This document shows, in pieces, positions 1 through 5,262 of a stretch of DNA of 6,120 bases. Source of the stretch: JBHJHK01 sp050330975 (GTDB lineage: Bacteria; Pseudomonadota; Gammaproteobacteria; Competibacterales; Competibacteraceae); the NCBI GenBank assembly GCA_050330975.1, contig JBHJHK010000002.1, positions 1-6,120 on the forward strand, written 5' to 3'. The notes under the pieces are model-generated. The model made no database searches. It worked only from the letters and a program-made list of their open reading frames with translations, and had not been told where the DNA came from. Every line of letters starts with the position of its first letter. Positions within the stretch are counted from its first letter, which is position 1. The translations under genes and the position numbers were made by a program.

Positions 1-1214
1 GATGCAAAGAGGTCTTTGTAGGACTGGGTCAAACCCACGGCAAAGGCGTCCACCGTCAGCCCCTGGGCTAATGCGTGCCCCGGATTGATGACGATGTTAA
101 GGCTCAAGGCGGTCATCAAGAGCAACAGCGCCCACAGCAAAGGATTGTGGCGGCGGTAGTGGCGGCGGTAGAGCCAGTGGGTGCGCAGCAAGCGCCAGGT
201 GACCCAACCGTGGCAAAACAGATAGAGGGCCACCCCGACGCCGCCGTATTTAAAGGCGATGCCCACAAGACCCAGGTCCGAGGGAAAGAACTTGGCGCCA
301 AACAGGTCCTGGTAGGTCTTGGAGTAGCCCGACGATTGACCGTAGCCCACCACGGGGTGCTGTAAAAACGTCTCCCAAGCGGTGCCATAGGCCGCCGCCC
401 GGACGTGGGCGCCCTCGGCGTTGAGGAAGTGGTCCAGCAACAGGGTGTGGCCCGCCCCCAGGGCCAACACCCCCAGGGGAACCGCCAGGACCACCCCCTG
501 GAAACGGCGGGGGGTGGCCAAGAACACCGGATAGAGCAGCAGTGCCAGGGCGATGGTGGCCATCTGGGCCCGGGCCATGAGCAACGACCAAATGTAACCC
601 GCCAAGCCCAGCAGCATTGCCCCCGCGAGTTTGGCCTTGAGGTCGTCCCGGCGCACCAGGCGAAACAGACCGTAGACCGTGGCAATGACCAGGGCAAAGG
701 TGGGGGGTTTGAGGCGAAAGCCCCGCCATTCGTCCCAGGTGACCAGGTAGGATAGATAACCCGTGGAAAAAAACGCCGCCCGCAGATCTAGGGTATGGTA
801 GAAAAACACATAATTGACCAACAAAAGGGCAACCACTGCCAAAAAGGTCCGCTCCACGGCCTCGATGGCCAGGCCCCGTTGGGTCAAGAAATAGAGGGTG
901 GGGGCGATGAGGATAAATATAAAATACCGCGAGGCGAACACGCTGGGCACGACCGCCGCCCCGGCGTTGAGGGCAAAGGCCCCGGCGGCGCTCACCATGA
1001 TATAGCCCGCCAACAAAGGCCCCGTCCAAAACCACCGGCCCCAGGCCCGACTGGGGTCGGCCAAGCCTTGGTGGAGGGCGCCATAGCCAAACAGCCCCAG
1101 CAACGCCGCCAGCCCCAGCTCCTGGAGACGGTTGTTCATAAAGTATTTGCCCCCCTCCAGGCCGGCGAACAACACCAGGCCCAGGGCGGGATAGATCAGG
1201 TATTGGACCGGCAC
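1..1214 (-). CDS. O-antigen ligase / Wzy-like polysaccharide polymerase, 3' end outside window
   Basis: The frame is open from a stop at 1230-1232 to the left edge, giving about 404 residues from a GTG at 1212-1214. It reads as a polytopic inner-membrane protein, with many hydrophobic stretches such as LIYPALGLVLFAG (residues 5-17), FIFILIAPTLYFL and FLAVVALLLVNYVFFY. Near residue 286 it has HPVVGYGQSSGY in a periplasmic-loop context, which matches the 'HP..G.G' signature of the O-antigen ligase/Wzy_C superfamily. These enzymes join or polymerise lipid-linked glycans on the periplasmic side. The other two minus frames here are proline/arginine-rich shadows. The start is uncertain: the GTG lies inside a repeat unit and the first membrane segment begins almost at once, so the original N-terminus may be lost. 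ATG 1139-1137, with a GGAGGGGGG stretch upstream, is an alternative, but the codons before it still look coding. WaaL-type ligase, Wzy polymerase and protein O-oligosaccharyltransferase cannot be told apart here. Confidence 0.8.
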   Translation of the reverse strand, partial: MPVQYLIYPALGLVLFAGLEGGKYFMNNRLQELGLAALLGLFGYGALHQGLADPSRAWGRWFWTGPLLAGYIMVSAAGAFALNAGAAVVPSVFASRYFIFILIAPTLYFLTQRGLAIEAVERTFLAVVALLLVNYVFFYHTLDLRAAFFSTGYLSYLVTWDEWRGFRLKPPTFALVIATVYGLFRLVRRDDLKAKLAGAMLLGLAGYIWSLLMARAQMATIALALLLYPVFLATPRRFQGVVLAVPLGVLALGAGHTLLLDHFLNAEGAHVRAAAYGTAWETFLQHPVVGYGQSSGYSKTYQDLFGAKFFPSDLGLVGIAFKYGGVGVALYLFCHGWVTWRLLRTHWLYRRHYRRHNPLLWALLLLMTALSLNIVINPGHALAQGLTVDAFAVGLTQSYKDLFA

Positions 1215-1231
1215 GGGGTGTCTGTGCCCTC
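1180..1231 (+). repeat. Solitary copy of the 53-bp repeat, at the start of the ligase-like gene
   Basis: The core from 1197 to 1231 closely matches the units of the tandem array at 4967-5179, including GACCGGCACGG followed by TGCCCTC. The similarity continues leftward through GGGATAGATCAGG (array: GGGATGGATCAGG). The match stops after CCCTCA at 1231, where transposase remnant sequence begins. The centre is an imperfect palindrome, GGCACGGGGTGTC, against the perfect GGCACGGAGTGCC in two array units. The orientation is the same as the array about 3.7 kb away. Confidence 0.75.
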
Positions 1232-1479
1232 ACAGAAGCCGTTTTAAAAATCGTGTCAAGATAATCGTCGGAGAAAAGGCGGATCATCGATAGTTCGATC
1301 ATGGCCTGACTATTCCCAGGACACACCTCATCATCTTTAGAATGACGTCGGTCATTCAGTCACCAAGCCAACGTTCGCTCCACAACCCACCGTTTAGGCT
1401 CAGGTTGGAAGCCGCCCCTTGCTCGAGGGGCCGCCACCTCGACGACGATCGGTGCGTGGGGGTTCAAGACGCGAGCGAA
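1232..1479 (-). pseudogene. IS5-family transposase, C-terminal remnant
   Basis: Minus-strand codons read GFQPEPKRWVVERTLAW, then a TGA (1362-1360), then LNDRRHSKDDEV and SQAMIELSMIRL. This is the conserved C-terminal end of IS5-family DDE transposases, normally 'RRWVVERTFAWL...RRLSKDYE...AMI..AMIRLMLRRL', which includes the catalytic glutamate region (the E of VERT). Only about 80 residues remain. The in-frame TGA appears to be an extra codon between W and L of the family pattern. The N-terminal side is cut at the IS91-type end at 1480 and the C-terminal side at the 53-bp repeat at 1231. The fragment is non-functional. No terminal inverted repeats of the IS5 element were recognised. Confidence 0.8.
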
Positions 1480-1745
1480 GGATAGGAAATCCAATCGCCT
1501 ACACCGAAGTATCTCGCCCACCGGGGGGCGCAGTCCAGACGCCGGCCAAGCCCCTTCTGACCGCCCGAGGGTGATCGGGACGCCGAAATCGGCCTATCGG
1601 GAGGTGTTGGAGACGGTTTTTGCGGCAGGGAGAGGGAGGGAAAGGAGGGCGTTTCGCGCGAGCGGCAGGCTCGCCGATGTGCTCCAGGATGGCCCGCACG
1701 TCCACCGCCTCGGTGATATCGAGACGATCCTCACCCGTCTGGTGG
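1480..1745 (-). mobile_element. IS91-family 3' end with oriIS-like terminus (copy A)
   Basis: Read on the minus strand, 1713 to about 1660 encode ITEAVDVRAILEHIGEPA, a typical segment near the C-terminus of IS91-family Y2 transposases. The next ~180 bp are non-coding and end in GGCGATTGGATTTCCTATCC (1499-1480). This strongly resembles the ISCR oriIS as I recall it (GCGTTTGAACTTCCTATACC). Two small hairpins sit inside: CCCGA/TCGGG (1564-1568 with 1575-1579) and GCCGA/TCGGC (1582-1586 with 1589-1593). The segment is about 90-95% identical by eye to copy C, but lacks 187 bp between two GGCA tetramers. The high-coordinate boundary is fuzzy: similarity to IS91 sequence fades between about 1720 and 1760, just downstream of the next gene's stop. 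Confidence 0.7.
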
Positions 1746-1776
1746 AGAACTTACCGATCCGAAAGGGCGTGCGCGA

Positions 1777-2574
1777 TCAGTTGCCTCCGGTCTGTTGGCC
1801 GTCAATGAATTGCCGCTCAACCAGTTTTCCACTCGCATCATAGATCAGGCGGTACTCTTCATGACAATTCGGATTCACGCTGCAGACAATGCCCATGGTC
1901 GCCTCATAGGTGGCCTGGTTCATCTCGCCCATCGTTCCGGTATAGGTGGAGATGATTTGAGCCATCATTTGCTGTTCCATGGGCCGGATGACCTGTCGCT
2001 CAAGCTCGGCGGCGTAGATGTTCTCGATGACTTTGTCGGCCTCGGCCGTGGGAAGGTGGCCGAACTTCGAAAGCCCGAGCACCCACGCCGCACCACGCTT
2101 CGCGTCTGCATCCATGGCTGCAGTGACCGCAGGGATGCGGCTCTGCAGGAAGGCGCGGAAGCCCGCCACATCGGTGGGCGGCGTGTAGCGTCCCCCCTCG
2201 ATCAGATAGGCGTACATGGTGAGGGTGGTCCACTGGATTCGGTCCCGGCTCCTGATTGCTTCACGCTGGCTGGCCGAACGCGCCGCGCGAAGCTCCCGGC
2301 CAGTATCGGCGAAGGCTGCCAGATAGATCTGCGACCATAGCGGGTTCTTTGTAAAAGTGGCGATCTCCATGGCGCGGATCCTTTGCTTCTCCCCGACGGT
2401 GAAACGCACGCCGAGAAGGTCTTCGATCACGGCAATGGAGGTATTCACCATTTCGTCGGTTAGTACTTGACCGTCCGCCCTAGCGACCACTTGTTGGGCC
2501 TGGGCGGTGCTGATGGATGGCAGCAATACAGCCGCGCCGAGCATGGCAAAGGCAACCAGTAAAGCGCGTTTCAT
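1777..2574 (-). CDS. Secreted protein of unknown function, 265 aa
   Basis: I do not recognise the family. The product starts with a clear Sec signal peptide: MKR, a hydrophobic core (residues 4-18) and cleavage probably after AQA at residue 26. The mature part is about 239 residues, mostly predicted helical, with no membrane segment. Only two cysteines are evident, at about residues 231 and 237 (CSVNPNC), and could form a disulfide in the periplasm. The C-terminus is polar and ends in QQTGGN. The ATG at 2574 has GGGAAG about 9 bases upstream as a weak ribosome site. A periplasmic or exported location is inferred from the signal peptide only. The gene looks intact, with normal codon use and no frameshift. 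It lies between two IS91-type ends (copy A just beyond its stop, copy B about 315 bp upstream of its start) and has no evident operon partner. Confidence 0.85.
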   Translation of the reverse strand: MKRALLVAFAMLGAAVLLPSISTAQAQQVVARADGQVLTDEMVNTSIAVIEDLLGVRFTVGEKQRIRAMEIATFTKNPLWSQIYLAAFADTGRELRAARSASQREAIRSRDRIQWTTLTMYAYLIEGGRYTPPTDVAGFRAFLQSRIPAVTAAMDADAKRGAAWVLGLSKFGHLPTAEADKVIENIYAAELERQVIRPMEQQMMAQIISTYTGTMGEMNQATYEATMGIVCSVNPNCHEEYRLIYDASGKLVERQFIDGQQTGGN

Positions 2575-2715
2575 GGTTTCATCTTCCCGTTGAAATCACC
2601 AGCCGCCGTGGGTTAGGTAATGTAGCCGTAGGAGTAAAGCGAAGCGTCGCTACCGTCTTCCCGCGATTCATGCGCGGTCGACCAGCAAGGGTCATCATTA
2701 CATGGCCACCGATTG
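2575..2715. other. Upstream region of the secreted-protein gene, no gene seen
   Basis: No convincing coding frame, RNA gene or clear promoter was found. It presumably holds the leader and promoter of the gene starting at 2574, unless transcription enters from further upstream. Confidence 0.4.
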
Positions 2716-2886
2716 TCAGTCTGACCCGGGCGACGCCTCTGCGCAGCGGCCGATGTCCACGTTGGCCGCGACGCTGAGCTTTTCTCGCACCCCCAGGGCG
2801 TAGGTGTGCACCGTGCTGACCCAGAGGTTGAGGTCTGAGGCTATCCCTCGTGCGACCCAATTCCCTCTCGGTCCTGCTACCTCCTC
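2716..2886 (-). pseudogene. Possible 3' fragment of a truncated gene
   Basis: An open frame of 56 codons ends at TGA 2718-2716 and begins directly after a TAG (2889-2887) that sits against the IS91-type end of copy B. The translation contains DLNLWVSTVHTYALGVREK and LSVAANVDIGRCAE, which reads more like real protein than the other frames. There is no ATG. A gene whose 5' part was lost when the IS91 end arrived would look like this. The family was not recognised, and chance coding cannot be excluded. Confidence 0.35.
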
Positions 2887-2889
2887 CTA

Positions 2890-2976
2890 AGGATAGGAAA
2901 TCCAACCGCCGAGGCCGAACTATCTCGCCCATTGGGGGGCGCAGTCAAGATTCCGACCAAGCCCCATTGGTGATCG
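2890..2976 (-). mobile_element. IS91-family oriIS-like end, minimal copy (copy B)
   Basis: The minus strand ends in GGCGGTTGGATTTCCTATCC (2910-2891), the same terminus as copies A and C. The stretch as far as CAAGCCCC (about 2965) aligns with them throughout. Beyond that a gap of about 15 bp is followed by TGATCG, and then homology is lost. Only the terminal ~85 bp survive, with none of the transposase-coding part. The codons that read RYFGVGDWISY in copy A carry a stop here, so this stretch is not under coding selection. The PEP-CTERM gene's stop codon lies about 75 bp further right. Confidence 0.65.
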
Positions 2977-3049
2977 CGGGCGGTTTGTGATTGGGGTGGG
3001 TGAGAGCCCTCCCGCCGCTGGCAGCGGAAGGCTCGACCTTATTCGTGCG

Positions 3050-3865
3050 TTAGCTGTGGGCGCGGCGGCGGCGGGCGATGGCACCGAAGCCTGCGATGCC
3101 GGCGGCTATCAGCGACAGGGGCGCGGGGACGGGTACGGAGACGGGGGCACCGACGTTGCCGGTGACGGTACCGAAGCCGTCGAAGCTAAGCTGGCCGCCG
3201 TCAACGAGGAGGTTGCGGCCGGCCGTCGCCGTGCCGTCGATGTCAACGCCATAGATGAAGTTGATGACGGATGTGTCGGAGACGGTGTAGAGCACCGCAG
3301 CATCGGCTTGGGCTTGATTGAAGGTGTTGAGACCGTCTTGGCCACTGCGGTTGCCGGCATCCTCGCCAGAGAAGGCGACACTGCCGTCGGCATTCTGAGT
3401 GACCAGCAAGGCGGTTGTGTCGGTCACGGTGTAGGTGCCAGGGGTGATCAAGGTCACCGCATCCCAACGGTTGCCGTTGTTCACGTTGAAGTTGGCGTCG
3501 ATGTCGTAGAACATGAGGTCCCAAGAAAAGGCGCTGCCGCCATTGTCGAACAAGCTGGTGTAACCGTCGCCGATCGCCGCATTGAACAGGCTCAGCGTCA
3601 AATTGACGTCACCGGGCGTTGTGTGGACACGCAAATCGCCGGCGACAGAACCGTGGAACTGGTCAGCGCCGTCGAAGATAGCGTCGGCAGTAAGCGAGGC
3701 GTTGATGCCTGTGGCGACGGAATCGAAGCGCATTTCAAGATTTGATGCGTCTTCGCCGAAGTTCGGAAAGTTCACAGCGCCGAAGTCTAGGGTGATGGAA
3801 CTGGCGTGGGCGGAGGTGGCGGCACCGGCAACAAGGCCGAGCGCCAGTTTTACGAAACGGTTCAT
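3050..3865 (-). CDS. PEP-CTERM/VPLPA-type sorted surface protein, 271 aa
   Basis: The product starts with a signal peptide (MNRFVKLALGLVAGA, cleavage near AHA at residue 21). A long acidic, Gly/Asn/Asp/Thr-rich, beta-strand-like region has almost no lysine. It ends in a tripartite tail: VPVPAPLSL at about residue 244, a hydrophobic span (IAAGIAGFGAIA) and RRRRAHS. That tail is the architecture of PEP-CTERM and the related VPLPA-CTERM sorting signals, which exosortase enzymes (EpsH/XrtA family) recognise in the inner membrane. Such proteins are typically exported into extracellular polysaccharide or biofilm matrix. The key tripeptide here is PAP rather than PEP. The start at 3865 is preferred because AGGGG lies 7-8 bases upstream and the signal peptide begins there; an in-frame ATG at 3901 would add 12 residues before it. 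No exosortase gene is in the window, so one must be encoded elsewhere. The specific role (adhesion, matrix, pigment or other binding) cannot be read. Confidence 0.88.
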   Translation of the reverse strand: MNRFVKLALGLVAGAATSAHASSITLDFGAVNFPNFGEDASNLEMRFDSVATGINASLTADAIFDGADQFHGSVAGDLRVHTTPGDVNLTLSLFNAAIGDGYTSLFDNGGSAFSWDLMFYDIDANFNVNNGNRWDAVTLITPGTYTVTDTTALLVTQNADGSVAFSGEDAGNRSGQDGLNTFNQAQADAAVLYTVSDTSVINFIYGVDIDGTATAGRNLLVDGGQLSFDGFGTVTGNVGAPVSVPVPAPLSLIAAGIAGFGAIARRRRAHS

Positions 3866-3894
3866 GGGATCCCCTGCTGGAAAGTTCTTGAGAG

Positions 3895-3975
3895 TAGACA
3901 TTATCGGAAAGTTCGTCGATCTTCGCCTAGGTCACTGATTTCAAAGACCGAGCCTTGCGTTACCGATAATGTCTA
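3895..3975. repeat. 13-bp perfect inverted repeat upstream of the PEP-CTERM gene
   Basis: TAGACATTATCGG at 3895-3907 is the exact reverse complement of CCGATAATGTCTA at 3963-3975, with 55 bases between. The left arm begins 30 bases upstream of the PEP-CTERM ATG. On the minus strand it contains GATAAT, which could serve as a -10 box, although no good -35 was seen 17 bases upstream. The arms could be operator half-sites, ends of a small degenerate element, or a structured leader. Confidence 0.55.
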
Positions 3976-3988
3976 GTGATATGGGAAT

Positions 3989-4863
3989 GATAAGAAATCC
4001 AAACGCCTACGCCGAAGTATCTCGGCCATCGGGGGGCGCAGTCAAGACGCCGACCAAGCCCCTTCTGAACGCCCGAGGGTGATCGGGACGCCGAAATCGG
4101 CCTATCGGGAGGTGTTGGAGACGGTTTTTGCGGCAGAGGGAGGGAGGGAAAGGAGGGCGTTTCGCGCGAGCGGCAATGGCCGGTCCGGCCGTTCTCGGCG
4201 GACCGCGACCAGGACACCCGTTGGTCGTACTCGTACGCCGCTCGGGCTGGGCGAGGGGATCATCCGAGAGGCGCTCCTCGGTGTCGATGGCGTCCTCCAC
4301 GGCGCTTTCGTACCACGCCGGCGGCCCCCTCCCTGGGGGACGCGATCCTGGGCGGGATGGCAGGCTCGCCGATGGGCTCCAGGATGGCCCGCCGTCCACC
4401 GCCTCGGTGATGAAGGAGCCGTGGTGCTGGGATGAGGGCCGCTAGGCGGCTGATGAATTCCAGTGGCGTGAGCGTGAGGCGAGTCTGTTCGTCGGGGGTC
4501 GGCTTGGGCAAGTGGTAGACGATCCGCTCCTCGTCGATCCGCTCGATGCGCTCTAGTGCGAACGGTGGGCGGGCGCAGTAGCGCAGCAGCCGTTCCAGGC
4601 CTTCGCGGTCGTGCCCTTCGATATGTAGGGAGGCGTCCAGGGAGAAGCCGCCGTCGTGCTGCCAGGCGCCCATGTCCTTCCAGGAAGCGGCGAAGTTCGC
4701 GCTCGACGTACGGCGCAACGGCATCGCCGTCCCAATACTCCTGCCGCGCCAGCTCCAGATAGGTCGTCAGCCATTCCTGCACCACCTGATACAGGGGCGT
4801 GCGCTCCGGACGGCGACTGCGGTAGGGCGCGCTGGTGCGCGCGTGCGTCGCGGCGCTGGCCAT
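3989..4863 (-). mobile_element. IS91-family element, internally deleted, with oriIS-like end (copy C)
   Basis: The 3' terminus reads GGCGTTTGGATTTCTTATC on the minus strand (4007-3989), the closest of the three copies to the ISCR oriIS as I recall it in the GCGTTTG part. It contains the same two hairpins as copy A (4072-4076 with 4083-4087, and 4090-4094 with 4097-4101). The transposase remnant occupies 4207-4863. The opposite end (terIS) was not recognised and may lie anywhere up to the tandem array at 4967. The element cannot move by itself because the catalytic core is missing, but an intact oriIS could in principle be used by a related transposase in trans. Confidence 0.7.
4207..4863 (-). 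pseudogene. IS91-family Y2 transposase, internally deleted and frameshifted
   Basis: The first segment starts at ATG 4863 and reads SRRPERTPLYQVVQEWL, EYWDGDAVAPYVERELRRFLE. This is the N-terminal region that precedes the zinc finger in IS91-family transposases. At about 4690 it switches frame directly to DMGAWQHDGGFSLDA, then GLERLLRYCARPPFALER, YHLPKPTPDEQTRL and LISRLAALIPAPR-like sequence, the well-known 'LLRYCARPPFA...LPKP' C-terminal block. The zinc-finger domain and the central HUH/Y2 catalytic domain (about 200-250 residues) are absent. A second join follows APRL: the usual HRHRYHGVLAPN segment is missing and the frame moves through ITEAVD, RAILEPIGEPA and finally YEYDQRVSW (ending at about 4209), each in a different frame. 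The remnant is non-functional. Matches are from memory of the family consensus, but they are extensive. Confidence 0.85.
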
Positions 4864-4966
4864 ACCTCGGGTCCCGCGTGGCGACCCAGTGCGATGGCGC
4901 CGGGTGGCCGGGTTGGTGGATCGAAAGACCCACGCGGGCAACTCTAACGGGTGCAGCAACAGCTTC

Positions 4967-5179
4967 TCAGGTATTTGACCAGCACGGGATGTCTATGCCC
5001 TCGTCCGGGCTGGGATGGATCAGGTGTTTGACCGGCACGGAGTGCCTATGCCCTCGTTTTGGGTGGGATGGATCAGGTGTTTGACCGGCTCGGGGTGTCT
5101 TTGCCCTCGTGGGGGGTGGGTTGGATCTGGTGTTTGACCGGCACGGAGTGCCTATGCCCTCACCCCCGGCCCCTCTCCC
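4967..5179 (+). repeat. 53-bp tandem repeat array, four units
   Basis: Units begin with CAGGT-like sequence (CTGGT in the last) at 4968, 5021, 5074 and 5127, an exact 53-base period. Each has a conserved core of about 36 bases: a TTTGACC block, then GGCACGGAGTGCC (perfect palindrome in units 2 and 4, degenerate in 1 and 3), then ATGCCCTC (TTGCCCTC in unit 3). A 5-6 base variable patch follows, then GGGATGGAT in units 1 and 2, with a variant in unit 3. The fourth unit departs after CCCTCA and runs into the hairpin element at 5170. The period is not a multiple of three, so it is not a coding repeat. It lies between the glycosyltransferase stop (5263) and the IS91 remnant. Confidence 0.9.
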
Positions 5180-5202
5180 ACACCCGTGGTGTGGGAGAGG
5201 GG
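5170..5202. repeat. Long perfect hairpin, 14-bp stem and 5-base loop
   Basis: CCCCTCTCCCACAC (5170-5183) pairs perfectly with GTGTGGGAGAGGGG (5189-5202) around the loop CCGTG. The flank CCCTCACCCCCGGCCCC is a widespread proteobacterial repetitive palindrome motif, as I recall it. It sits 61 bases beyond the glycosyltransferase stop codon and could stall or stabilise that transcript's 3' end. No U-run follows on either strand, so it is not a standard intrinsic terminator. Confidence 0.8.
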
Positions 5203-5262
5203 TGACCTGGTCTGGAATGTTGCGACATGATTTTGACAAAGTGGCTCAGCCGGAAGACACCA

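Noticed and set aside
250..1326. Long minus-strand open frame of 358 codons
   Set aside because: Only its first part (to about 1232) is meaningful, as IS5 transposase remnant. The rest is a Gly/Pro/Arg-rich shadow of the ligase-like gene, whose true frame gives membrane segments and the HPVVGYG motif.
1795..2340. 181-codon plus-strand open frame opposite the secreted-protein gene
   Set aside because: Antisense shadow in GC-rich DNA. The minus frame has a signal peptide and a coherent protein composition.
2590..2650. Resemblance to the common 'GTGGGTTAG...GCGAAGCG' intergenic repeat
   Set aside because: Only short fragments match what I recall and no paired arms were found. It could be chance.
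3007..3034. Intrinsic terminator after the PEP-CTERM gene
   Set aside because: Only a 5-bp stem (CCGCT/AGCGG, 3015-3019 with 3023-3027) with bulged extensions and no U-run. Too weak to annotate.
2987..3745. 252-codon plus-strand open frame opposite the PEP-CTERM gene
   Set aside because: Valine/glycine/alanine/acidic-rich antisense shadow of a gene with a clear signal peptide and sorting tail. No independent motif or ribosome site.
3960..4217. Small protein encoded in the IS91-type ends (APRW.RYFGVG.WISY in copies A and C)
   Set aside because: The frame is shared because the DNA is duplicated. Copy B carries a stop in it, and the region corresponds to the non-coding oriIS end.
4967..5179. 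CRISPR array
   Set aside because: The variable part between conserved cores is only 5-6 bases, the units are diverged, and no cas gene is present. It is a simple tandem repeat.
4967..5239. Minus-strand open frame across the tandem array
   Set aside because: The 53-base period shifts frame each unit, so there is no repeated peptide. The composition is repeat-driven.
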